DNA of 64,000 nt from JAHJDR01 sp964609965 (GTDB lineage Bacteria > UBA10199 > JADGCS01), in the NCBI GenBank assembly GCA_964609965.1, contig CAZSTS010000002.1, positions 62,001 to 126,000 on the forward strand, in the 5' to 3' direction. Positions 7,301-17,700 of this stretch are shown piece by piece. The notes beneath the pieces are model-generated. The model was not told the origin of the DNA. It searched no databases and worked only from the letters and a program-made list of their open reading frames with translations. Position 1 is the stretch's first letter. Every line of letters starts with the position of its first letter. Made by a program: the position numbers and the translations under genes.

Positions 7301-9151
7301 ATGTCTAAAAAACTAGTAAAATTTATGTGCACGGCTTTTCGCGATGGATTTCAATCTGCTTATGGCGCGAGAGTCATTACCAAAGATTTTATCCCTGCTG
7401 TAGAAGCGGCGCGTGAAGCAGGTATTGATTGGTTTGAAGCTGGTGGAGGCGCTAGGTTTCAATCCCTGTATTTTTATTGTAATGAAGATGCCTTTGCCAT
7501 GATGGATTCATTCCGTAAGGCGGCTGGTAAGGATGCCAATTTACAAACGCTTGCTCGTGGTGTGAATGTCGTTGGTCTTGATTCTCAATCCAGTGACGTC
7601 ATCAAACTTCATGCCGAACTTTTCAAAAAACATGGTATCTCTTCTATTCGTAATTTCGATGCACTCAATGATGTGAATAATCTCATCTACAGTGGTCAAT
7701 GTATTGCCAACGCAGGTCTCAAACATCAAGTCTGTGTGACCCTCATGGAACTTCCCCCAGGTTGCTCAGGCGCTCATGATGCAGCATTCTATGTCGATAC
7801 AGTTAAACAAATCCTTGCAGCAGATATTCCTTTTGATTCTATCTGTTTTAAAGATGCCTCAGGCACAGCTGTTCCTTCAAAGGTCTATGAAACAATCAAA
7901 GAAACCAGAAAGATTGTTCCAGAAGGAACATTTCTCCATTTTCACACACATGAAACAGCAGGAATCAGCATCGCAGGTTACATGGCGGCGCTCGAAGCTG
8001 GTGTAGACGCGATTGACTTATCGTTAGCCCCTGTTTCGGGCGGCACTTGTCAACCAGACATCGCGATGATGTGGCATGCCTTGAGAGGTTCTGAATACGA
8101 TTTAGGAATCGACATCGATAAAGTCATGGAAGCCGAAGCTGTTTTTAAAGAGTGTATGAAAGATTACTTTTTCCCACCAGAGGCCACGGCAGTAGAACCC
8201 ATGATCCCTTGGAGCCCTATGCCAGGTGGTGCTCTCACAGCCAATACACAAATGCTCAGAGACAATAACATCATGGACAAATACCCTGCAATCATTGGTG
8301 CCATGGAAGAAGTTGTGCGTCGCGGTGGTTTTGGAACCTCTGTAACTCCCGTCTCACAATTTTATTTTCAACAGGCCTTTAATAATGTGATGTTTGGTCC
8401 TTGGAAGAAGATTGCTGATGGTTATGGCAAAATGGTCTTGGGTTATTTTGGCAAAACACCTGTGACGCCAGATCCTGAAATTGTCAAAATAGCCAGTGAA
8501 CAACTAGGAAAAGAGCCAACCACAAAGACTGTTTTAGAAATCAACGATGCTGATCCAAACAAGGGAGTAGAGCCTGCTAAAAAGGCCCTCAAAGAAGCTG
8601 GTCTAAAAGAAACTGACGAGAACATTTTCATAGCAGCTGCTTGTAAAGAAAAAGGCATTACGTATCTCAAAGGTGAGGCCAAGCTTGGTGTGCGCAAAAA
8701 TGTAAAAGAAGCAAAAGCCGGCGCTATTTATAATGTTAAAGTTGATGGCGAGTCTTTTAATGTAAAACTTGATGGTGATAATGCTACAGTTAATGGAAGC
8801 ACCTACAGTGTTTCTGTGTCTGAAGGCGAAGACAAATCAGTTAGCAAAAAACAAGAAAAGCCAGTGATTAAAGAAGCTGCAAAACCTCAGCCAGCGCCAG
8901 TTGCAAAACCAGCTGCTGCGCCAGTTTCTTCAGGGCAATTGACCGAAATCAAAGCTCCCATGCCTGGTGATGTTCTCGATGTCTTAAAAAAGGCAGGCGA
9001 TGCTGTAAGATCAGGGGAAGCTCTTTTGGTTCTCGAAGCCATGAAGATGGAGGTCGAAGTTAAAGCATCTAGTGATGGAGTGGTTGATGCTTTTATCGTC
9101 GATAAAGGATCAAAGGTTGCGGCAGGAGAGGTGCTGGTTAGGATTAGCTGA
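7301..9151 (+). CDS. oadA: Oxaloacetate decarboxylase alpha subunit / carboxyltransferase with biotin domain
   Basis: 616 residues. A carboxyltransferase TIM barrel (about 1-300) keeps the metal aspartate in FRDGFQS, the carbamylated-lysine region ICFKDASG and the metal histidines FHTHETAG. The next region (about 300-460) is the conserved PYC_OADA part. An Ala/Pro-rich linker (about 525-548) leads to a biotinyl domain with EAMKME, biotin lysine near 582. It moves the carboxyl group of oxaloacetate to biotin for decarboxylation by OadB. The usual RDAHQS motif is RDGFQS here, a histidine replaced by phenylalanine, so the protein belongs to a divergent branch. The site GAGGA precedes the ATG. 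Confidence 0.9.
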   Translation: MSKKLVKFMCTAFRDGFQSAYGARVITKDFIPAVEAAREAGIDWFEAGGGARFQSLYFYCNEDAFAMMDSFRKAAGKDANLQTLARGVNVVGLDSQSSDVIKLHAELFKKHGISSIRNFDALNDVNNLIYSGQCIANAGLKHQVCVTLMELPPGCSGAHDAAFYVDTVKQILAADIPFDSICFKDASGTAVPSKVYETIKETRKIVPEGTFLHFHTHETAGISIAGYMAALEAGVDAIDLSLAPVSGGTCQPDIAMMWHALRGSEYDLGIDIDKVMEAEAVFKECMKDYFFPPEATAVEPMIPWSPMPGGALTANTQMLRDNNIMDKYPAIIGAMEEVVRRGGFGTSVTPVSQFYFQQAFNNVMFGPWKKIADGYGKMVLGYFGKTPVTPDPEIVKIASEQLGKEPTTKTVLEINDADPNKGVEPAKKALKEAGLKETDENIFIAAACKEKGITYLKGEAKLGVRKNVKEAKAGAIYNVKVDGESFNVKLDGDNATVNGSTYSVSVSEGEDKSVSKKQEKPVIKEAAKPQPAPVAKPAAAPVSSGQLTEIKAPMPGDVLDVLKKAGDAVRSGEALLVLEAMKMEVEVKASSDGVVDAFIVDKGSKVAAGEVLVRIS

Positions 9152-9185
9152 TGAGTGATGAGCAATGAGTAATGAGAGGGGAATG
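9149..9185. repeat. GATGAGTAATGAG micro-repeat between oadA and oadB
   Basis: Five drifting copies of a seven-to-eight-base word containing ATGAG, starting at the oadA stop codon. The same family occurs at 2157, 48314 and 55791. Confidence 0.75.
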
Positions 9186-9192
9186 AAAAGAC

Positions 9193-10551
9193 ATGAATAA
9201 AATTTTCAGTACAATTATCTTAGTGGCAATGATGTTCTTTATATTGACTCCTTCCTTTGCCGAAGAGGTAGCGGTTCAGGACAATGAGGTCAAAGCCAAA
9301 CAAGAAACCACTCTTGGTTCGCCATCTAAAACAGCGAATAAGCTTTTTGTAAAAACAGGTGCCTATAATTTCATCCAAGGCTTTAAAGATCTTTTTACAA
9401 AAGAAGGAACAGCTGTTTCTCAAGATCAAGCTACTCAAAAAACAAAGCATCTCCTGCCTACGGGTGTTGGTCAACTTCTTATGATCTTTGTTTGTCTTAT
9501 TCTTATCTATCTTGGCATTGCCAAAAAGTTTGAACCCTTGCTTCTTATTCCCATAGGCTTTGGAGGGCTTTTAGCCAATATTCCGATTGCTGACATTGCA
9601 GGTGTAAATGGATTTTTAGGAATCATCTACAATATGGGTATTCAAAACGGCTTGTTTCCACTCCTTATCTTTATGGGAGTAGGGGCCATGACTGATTTTG
9701 GACCTCTTTTAGCTAATCCCAAAACAGCGCTCTTAGGTGCTGCCGCTCAGTTTGGTATTTTTACAACATTGCTTGGGGCTTTGTGGCTGACAAATATCAC
9801 AGGCGGATTCATTAATTTCTCACTTCAAGATGCAGCTGCAATTGGTATCATCGGAGGCGCTGATGGTCCCACTTCCATTTTCGTAGCGAGGGCACTCTCT
9901 CCCAAATACCTAGGTGCTATTGCAGTGGCAGCGTATTCATACATGGCACTTGTTCCCATCATTCAACCGCCTATCATGAACCTTCTCACAACAAAAAAAG
10001 AACGTGAGATCGTCATGCAACAGCTCAGGCCTGTTGGAAAGTTAGAGAGAATTATTTTTCCTCTCCTTGTTCTTGGTCTTTGTGTTCTTCTTTTGCCCGA
10101 TGCTACACCTCTTATTGGTGCTCTCATGTTTGGTAATCTCGTGCGTGAGTGTGGTGTTGTAGAGCGGCTGAATAAAACAATGCAAAATGAACTCATCAAT
10201 ATTGTCACTATTCTTCTTGGTTTGGCTGTGGGTTCAAAATTGGGTGCAGATAAATTTCTCAAGATAGAAACATTAGGGATTCTCGTTCTAGGTCTTTTGG
10301 CATTTTGTTTTGGAACAGCCTCAGGTGTTATCTTGGCCAAGATTATGAACAGGTTTTCTAAAGAACCTGTTAATCCTCTTATTGGATCCGCTGGTGTTTC
10401 GGCTGTTCCTATGGCAGCGAGAGTTGCCAATAAAGTAGGCTTAGACAATAATCATCACAACTTTCTTCTCATGCATGCGATGGGGCCAAATGTGGCGGGT
10501 GTCATCGGGTCGGCTGTTGCTGCTGGCGTTCTTATGGCGCTATGTATGTAA
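9193..10551 (+). CDS. oadB: Oxaloacetate decarboxylase beta subunit (sodium pump)
   Basis: 452 residues. From about residue 85 on it is a typical OadB membrane protein: many helices, the motif GIIGGADGPTSIF (about 217-229) with the aspartate used for Na+ binding, and GSAGVSAVPMAARV near 395. It decarboxylates carboxybiotin and exports Na+. Unusual is an N-terminal extension of about 85 residues that starts with a signal-peptide-like segment (MNKIFSTIILVAMMFF to SFAEE) followed by a polar stretch. The start at 9193 has GAGGGG a little upstream. An internal start is possible, but the segment reads as coding. Confidence 0.9.
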   Translation: MNKIFSTIILVAMMFFILTPSFAEEVAVQDNEVKAKQETTLGSPSKTANKLFVKTGAYNFIQGFKDLFTKEGTAVSQDQATQKTKHLLPTGVGQLLMIFVCLILIYLGIAKKFEPLLLIPIGFGGLLANIPIADIAGVNGFLGIIYNMGIQNGLFPLLIFMGVGAMTDFGPLLANPKTALLGAAAQFGIFTTLLGALWLTNITGGFINFSLQDAAAIGIIGGADGPTSIFVARALSPKYLGAIAVAAYSYMALVPIIQPPIMNLLTTKKEREIVMQQLRPVGKLERIIFPLLVLGLCVLLLPDATPLIGALMFGNLVRECGVVERLNKTMQNELINIVTILLGLAVGSKLGADKFLKIETLGILVLGLLAFCFGTASGVILAKIMNRFSKEPVNPLIGSAGVSAVPMAARVANKVGLDNNHHNFLLMHAMGPNVAGVIGSAVAAGVLMALCM

Positions 10552-10563
10552 ACAGGGATTTTT

Positions 10564-11514
10564 ATGGAAAATAAAAACACCATCCTCACTGCTAAAGGGG
10601 GATTTTTTAGAGATACGTATCGCGATCATGGGTTCAAGGGATGTGTTCGAAAAATTGCAGCTGCCATTAAAATGAATATTCCTCTTCTCGTTTTGAGACG
10701 AAGAACAAATAAGAGTGTGGGTGCTTATTTTGATCTCATCACAGATGATGGGCGCTTGTTCTATGGAGATAATTTTCATTTTGGTTTTTTTCACACAGGA
10801 GCCCAAACACTTGAGGATGGTCTTAATGCTCACACAGACATGGTATCAGAAATGGCATGTCTTGATAGCACAAAAAAAGTTCTCGATATTGGTTGCGGTA
10901 TTTGCGCGCCAGCTATTCGCATTGCTAAAAAATATGGTTGTCATATCACAGGCATCAACATCAGCGCTGAACAAGTAAGGCAAGGAAAAGAGCTTATTGC
11001 GTCTGCAGGTTTGTCAGATCGCATAGAAGCCAAAGAAGGCAATGCCCTTAAATTAGAATTTAACGATAATTCTTTTGATTCTATTCTTTGCTTAGAAGTG
11101 GCAGGAGACATCTGTGTTACTAAAGAACAGAAAACAGATTTTGTGAAAGAACTTTATCGTGTTCTTAAACCAGGTGGACGTATTGGTTTTTCTGATCTTG
11201 TGTTTACAGGGGCACCCACTAGCGAAGAAGAAAAAAGCATGCGCATGATTTTGTATCATGAGGGTAAAGAACTTATTACAGACTGGCCAACTATTTTCAG
11301 AAACCAAGGGTTCATTATCAAAGAACAAAAAGACATGATCCACGACACCATGGATACGTGGAAGCATTCGATTGCTGTTTATGAAGAAAAATCTGAAGAG
11401 GTTGAAGAAAGATTTGGAAAAAGAATTGCCGCTTCTTCCTTGGCGCATCTCAAGTGCATTCCACAAATCTTGCAAAAATGCGGCTCATTTCCTGTTATGT
11501 CTATTCAAAAATAA
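10564..11514 (+). CDS. SAM-dependent methyltransferase (class I)
   Basis: 316 residues. Motif I VLDIGCGICAPAI (about 107-119), the acidic end of strand 2 in ITGINIS, EGNALKLEF and the post-motif LKPGGRIGFSDLV define a class I methyltransferase of the Methyltransf_11/gamma-tocopherol or sarcosine methyltransferase-like type. The 100-residue N-terminal extension includes GDNFHFGFFHTG, which resembles the segment before motif I in cyclopropane-synthase and tocopherol-methyltransferase relatives. The substrate is unknown. It lies 12 nt after oadB and may be cotranscribed. Confidence 0.82.
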   Translation: MENKNTILTAKGGFFRDTYRDHGFKGCVRKIAAAIKMNIPLLVLRRRTNKSVGAYFDLITDDGRLFYGDNFHFGFFHTGAQTLEDGLNAHTDMVSEMACLDSTKKVLDIGCGICAPAIRIAKKYGCHITGINISAEQVRQGKELIASAGLSDRIEAKEGNALKLEFNDNSFDSILCLEVAGDICVTKEQKTDFVKELYRVLKPGGRIGFSDLVFTGAPTSEEEKSMRMILYHEGKELITDWPTIFRNQGFIIKEQKDMIHDTMDTWKHSIAVYEEKSEEVEERFGKRIAASSLAHLKCIPQILQKCGSFPVMSIQK

Positions 11515-11515
11515 G

Positions 11516-11560
11516 GCGCGCCTACGAGCCAACGATCCTACGCGCCTACGCCAAAGCAAA
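11516..11560. repeat. CGCCTACG micro-repeat
   Basis: Words such as CGCGCCTACGAGCCAACGAT and CGCGCCTACG in tandem. Related runs occur at 24007, 41601, 42048 and 49877. The remaining 180 bases to the giant gene show nothing recognisable. Confidence 0.75.
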
Positions 11561-11739
11561 GAATCCCAATAATACCAATTAGATACACATTTCAAAAAAT
11601 AATAAAATCCTAGCAACTTTATACTCATATATGCGAAATATCATCAGGGCGTATGGGTTGGATATATAAGCATACAGGGTAAAAGAATGTGATGGGCATA
11701 TTCTTTTCGTGAGTAAACTACATAAAACCTTTTTCATCT

Positions 11740-14700
11740 ATGTCGATTACAGCAACAGATTTAGGTATATCTCAGGCTGCCGCTGACTTAATAGCGTTCG
11801 CCGTTGGCAAGGGTGCTGGAGCGGAAATTGAAGAAAGTGATCTTTTAAGTTTTCAGATTCTCTATAGTGAAGGCAGGCAAGATGTACATCTTTTTGTTAG
11901 CAATCAGCAACTTGCTCGTGAGGCGAATCAGGCTGCAGGACGCTATTTGCTTGAATTAGAAAGAACCCGTGAAGATACAGGGACAGCAGGTGAGCCTGGC
12001 GTAGGGTTAGCCATTGCAGCAGCAGATCTATCCACTTACCAAAACCAACCGCTCACATCAACACCTCCTAATCCAAGATTATCGTTAACAGTGGCAGATG
12101 CGTTGCAGTGGTTTGAAGAAATACCAGGGACGACTCGTGGAATCACTGTAAGTTATGGTAGCGAAAAATTTATTGTTTTGTCATCGGCCACACAGAGAGG
12201 TGCAGATAGAACTATTAAATTGCTCACAGTAAGAGATGGTAGATTTGTAGGTCTTTCTTTAGGCACAGGTGATCAGGTTCCTGAACCAGAAACTGTTTTG
12301 AATAGTTTTCTAATGGTTCATTTTGTGGATGTTCTTGCGGAATCCCCAGAATCAAGCCTTCCTAAGCCCGGGTCAGAGCTTCTCCCGGATGCCAAACTAA
12401 TGGCCACTGCCTTTAGGGGGTACTTCGAAAGTTTACCAGATGGTGAGGCTCCTTGGTTTGTTGTTCCTCCAGAGCATTTAAGATTTGATAGCCTGCATCT
12501 TTCATATCAGCCTGATGGGGCAGAGGCAGCCTACGTACATCCTAATCGCTATCTCACCCCAGGCATTGGAACAAGACAGTATGCCGAAGTTGAAGGTCTT
12601 CCCTATGCTCCCATACAGACACCTGTTGAATGGTATAATAATCTTACGCCTGAAAGCCCCAATGTTATTATGATTGATGGGAGAAGAGTGTATATTGTTA
12701 TTGCTAATAACGCTGAAACTGGTGCGGTTGACCATTTGCTTTTTTATTCTGAGGCACCAAAAAATTCAAATAGAGTTCAGCTTTCTCATTCAGCTGGTGA
12801 TGAAGTGTTTAGCCGTGAACATGGAATGGTTCTTGGAGACGTTGCTGCTGCTATTCATGCATCTTTAACAACAAGAGAGCCTCTTAGGCCTAGGGTGGCT
12901 AGGATTATTCAAAAAATAATTGATACACCCAATAAGGCTCAATTTGGTGATGAAGCAGCCTTACCAAAAAGGCATAAAGATGTTACATCCACACATATTA
13001 TTAATAATGGTCAAGGCACTTTAATTAATCTCAAGCCTGGTGATAGCGACTTTCCTTTTACAGTTATTGACTATCTTCCTTTTTTGGAAGGTTATCAAAG
13101 AAGGGGGTCTTTTGCTGACCTCAAACCTTTGGATTGGTTTAGAGGGCTTTCAGAAGACTTGCCGTTTGTTGATGTTGTAGCAGGAAGAAGGATTGCTTAT
13201 CTGGTAGATCCCTATCACCCTTTGGACAGAGGTTTAATTGCTTTTGAATCAGAAACACCATCAGGAGAGCCGAGATTAAGCGTTCACGGTTTTAGCACAA
13301 GGAGCCCAAGTGCGATTGAATTAGCAGAAGATCTTTTTCAATATTTTCAATCTGGAAAACAAGGAGAGCTACATCCTCTTAGTATAGCACAGATAGAAAA
13401 GATGTTTTCTTCAAACAACAACTCTGCTTTTCCAGAAGACCTAGCAGTGATACAAAGTAATGATCTTTCAGCACAGAGTGTTGTTGGCTTTTATACTGAT
13501 CATATTTTAAAGATTGCCAGATCTCCTTATTCAGGCATGACCGAAGTCTCTTGGCTTGTTCCTTACTCTCCAGAGGCTGTGGTCGGAGCCAGGCCAACAA
13601 TTGAGTTTGAAATGCCAGGCACAGATACAGAAATGATAGAAAGAGGGCGATTAACTAGTGCAGGTACAGCCCCAATAACTGATCCTCTTGCCTGGTACCG
13701 TAGCTTTTCTGCTGATGATCCTAATGTGATTCCTGTCACTGTGGATGGAGAAACTGTTAACCTGCTTGTGTTGGGCGGTGTTACGAAGCCAGATAGCTTA
13801 ACTATTGTTGGTGAAAGTAGAGGCCGTTTAGGTATTTGGCCGACAGTAGCCAGGCCTGAATTTTCTCGTGCAATAGGAATGAATGCCAGGCATTTTACAA
13901 GAGGTCTTTTTGAGTATGTAAAAGGAGGCAAAACAGGAAGACTTGATCCAAGGATTCGTGGAGCACTTAAAAAATTAATAAAGAATGAGGGTATAGCTCT
14001 TTTTCTTGAAGAGGGTGAAACTACAAGAAAATCCTTGGTAGATGGCAATGAAACAATAGTTTCTTTTTCTGGGGCTAGAATAGGTATACATATTGAGATG
14101 AAGCACATACAACACGAAGTTCCAACTATGTACTCTGCTCCCCTATCCGAGCTTATTGATATCCAAGTAGCCCCACCACCCCCCCCCGGTCCACCACCCA
14201 AAATCCGTGAAGTCACGTTGACTCGTGTTGACAGGCCTTTTACAGAAGACCCAGGCTTTATTGACATCCAGTTATATGAAGATCAAAGGGCTGGTTATGG
14301 GGTGGCGCATTTTACAACGCCTCTCCCAGGTGAACAAGAACCAGAGGGAGCCGTTATGGTCTACCACTTGCCTCGAGAAGGTGTTGTGAATGATGCCTTA
14401 AGTTTGTCAACACATGCTGTGAGGGCGGTAACATACCCTCTAGAAGAGGCAGGGTGGTTGGTAGATCCAGATAGGCCACTCGCATTTTCTGAGCATCAAG
14501 AGCCACTTCAAGTGCGGAGTGATGGAAATAGTCCTCCACAAAGCTTAAATTTGTTTTTATCAAGAGACTACCCAATAGGATATGGAGATAATAGGTTAAG
14601 GGGAAATCATGATTTATTTAATTTTGGAATAGAGGGAGAACAATACCAGCCAGTTAATGGACGAATGAGTTCAGGCAATAATGCCCAGATCACACGGCGC

Positions 14701-17700
14701 AGCAGTGCCATTACATTTGAAATTAATCCGTGGCCACTGGTCATTGCTCATCCAGAAACCGGTCAAGCACAAGAACCAGAAAGAATTTCACTTAGAGTTC
14801 GGTTTTTAGCTTCAGGAGAACCTGATCCACGTTCTGTGAGTGTTCGTATTGGTTTTCCTGGGGAAGATGCGATTATCATTCCAGGAGAGCTCATGCCTGT
14901 GGAGGCTTCTGCCTTTTGGGATACAAGAGGCCAATATTATCTCACAGCCATGATAGGGAGAACACGTCTCATTTTAGGGGCAGATCTCACTAATCCTTCG
15001 GATCTAGATCCAAGCGCCTTGTTTGCCGCATATCCTTTTATTTTTCATGACATCGTCAACTTTGACGATGTCATGGCTAGGAGGCAAAGACAAGAAGACC
15101 TAGAAAGTATCAATCAGGCTGTTGCAGCGGTTAATGAAAATACACCACAGCCTATTACAACGAATCCTATTAATATTTCTAATCAAAACGCACGTAACCG
15201 TCATTCTCGTTGGCACCGAGTAGGTAGTAGCGTTGTTCCCATGGCAGTCAATTTTAATGGGTCTTTAAGGGCTCTGCGTATGCGAACAGAGGTGTCAGAT
15301 AATAATATTCAAGTTAGGTTTTTCAATAATCCAGAAGTTTATGAATACAGTGTTACTGCAGTTGAACGTCGTGGAGCAGAAAGATTCATTTCTCTCACAC
15401 CTGCAAATCACACAGCTCCCCCTGGAGAGTTTTACATGGTAGCAGATAGAAATTCGACCTCTACACATTTTGCTTTTCCAAACGATCCTAGTGAATCAGA
15501 GTCTGTGCGCCAAACACATAACTGGGTGAATCGCGTAGCTCATGGTCCTCGTCTCAGTGTTGATTTTGATGAAACCTCAAACCGTGTTTCGTTAAGCACA
15601 TCCTATGATCCCTTTGGAGAGCTTGCGTATCAGCTCCAACAAATCTGGGGGCCTAGCCTTTCTCTTGATTTGGGTGAGGGGCTGGAAAATAGGGGTAGAG
15701 CTCTGGAGCTGCTAGAAGAAACAAGCGCAGCTTACAGTGCAAGTCTTGCAGAATATCGAAGAATTGCCAGGGCCAGAAATGAACCCGTCTTGCCTGCTAG
15801 AGAAGAGGAAAGAGTATTTGATCTTGGTTTGACTCAGTCGGCTGGTACTGTACATCCAGCTCAAGCTATTGATTTAGAATTATCTCCAGTAGCAAGAATT
15901 GGTTTAAATCTAGCTATTGAAGAAGGAGACCAGGGGGCAAGAGTAGAATTAACTGAAGTCCAAGTGCGTGGACAAAATCTTGGTACGGATGGTCTGAGGG
16001 TGCAGCTTGCAGAAGAAGATGTCACAGTCCCCTTAGCGGTTTCTGATCAAACAAATCTTTCAGTAACACGTCGAACAGAAACTCCAGGAGGATGGGAGAG
16101 GTTGAGGGTAAGTGTAAGCAGGCCTTCTGGTGTTCAGTTGGTTGGCGAAAGATATATTACCAGAAATGGAACAAGTTATGAAGTGGATGTTCCCACGTCA
16201 ATAAGAACCACTAACGGCGAAGTGCCTGAAGATGTTCTTGGTCTTTCCATCACAGTTTTAGAGCACCCTGTTGATGGAACAATGGTTTCGCATGCCACAC
16301 TCACACTTGATGAATACTCGCAGAGAGTTTCTGGCGAACAAGAAATTTGTGTCGAAGTCATAGACCCGGCGTTCATTGAGTTTGATATACCAAATATAGG
16401 GACAGTCCTGTACTCTGTAGAAAATCCATTTAGTGAAGATGTGACAGGGGAACGTGATGCAGAAGCTCTTACTTGGCAGATGAATTCAGAGGGAGGTGTT
16501 CCTCGTGTAGCGGCTAGAGCTGATGGGATCAATGAAAGAGATTTCCATCTTTTCACACGCGAAGTCGATGATGTGACTCGTTACTTTGTTTCAGAAGAAG
16601 ATGCTGCAAACTTTTCCTCTTGGATGACGCTCATGGGTCATGTGGTTCCTGATGTTGCAGGTGAGAATCGTTTTGCCGAAGTTCAGTGGGATGGAACTCA
16701 AGTAAATGGTTTTGTACCAGCCTTGGTTGTGGGTGATGTGGTGGGTACACCGTTTATTCCATTAGGAAATGATGTGCGCTTGCAAGATGCAACAAGCCCT
16801 CCAGCGGTTGTGGGTGCAGCCGCTGAAGCTGACGAGATTGATTCTGCATCTATTCAACGCGTGCCAATTAGAGTTGATGAAAACACAGTCTTAGATTTTG
16901 CCCCAGATGAGCTCTTTGTTACAGGGGAACGCACGATTCAATTTTTGGAAAGATCTTTTACAGAAGAAAGAAACGCAGAAGGGGAGATGCAGACTCAAAC
17001 AAGTCTGGTGAGAGGGCAGGCTTATGAGTATGAACTGCAATCAGATTCAGGTTTAGTTTTAGTTCTCCCTGTTATCTGGAATCCAGAGCAGCGCAAAGGT
17101 CCCTTTGTCTACGATTCAGGAAGGCAAACAAGAGTTTATCGCAGAGGCCATGATCCTTCAACTGCGGTTCCTATTACAGATGATCGGTTTAAAATCAGAC
17201 AAGAACCTGCAGGGGATTTAAGGATTTATTTATTAGAGGCAAGTCTTAATGAGGGCCTAAAGAGTTTTCAAATAGAAACTGTTCGTAGTGGATTGTTTCT
17301 TGGTGGTGTGAATGTTCTCAATGCAGCAGGAGAACGACAGGAACCAGCAGAAATTAGAGGCATCAGAGATTTGGCCAAAGAGCATAATGAAGAAAGAGTA
17401 GCTAGAAACATTGGTCGTCCAATCAGGCCTATTTCCTTGGCTTCATTTTCAGACCCTCAAGTAGAGATAACAGAGGGAGAAACAAGGCGTGTTGCCTTGA
17501 CATACTTTGCACAGGGACAGGGACAGGAGAGCTGGGTAAGGCTTGGAAGCCTAGAGGTTTTGTCATCTGGTGATAATCTACAAGTAGTAGGTGTTGTTCA
17601 GGCAACGTTTGGTCATGGACAAGGGATAGATCGTGCAGAGGACGAAACAGTCCAGTTAGTACCAACACCACATCCTGAGAGCAATCGTGAGCTTACGCGT

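Noticed and set aside
9963..10448. 161-residue frame antisense to oadB
   Set aside because: oadB reads through with all motifs; the antisense frame is Arg/Pro-rich and without family likeness.
13563..14267. 234-residue frame antisense to the giant gene
   Set aside because: Low-complexity composition, no start signal; codon pattern follows the sense gene.
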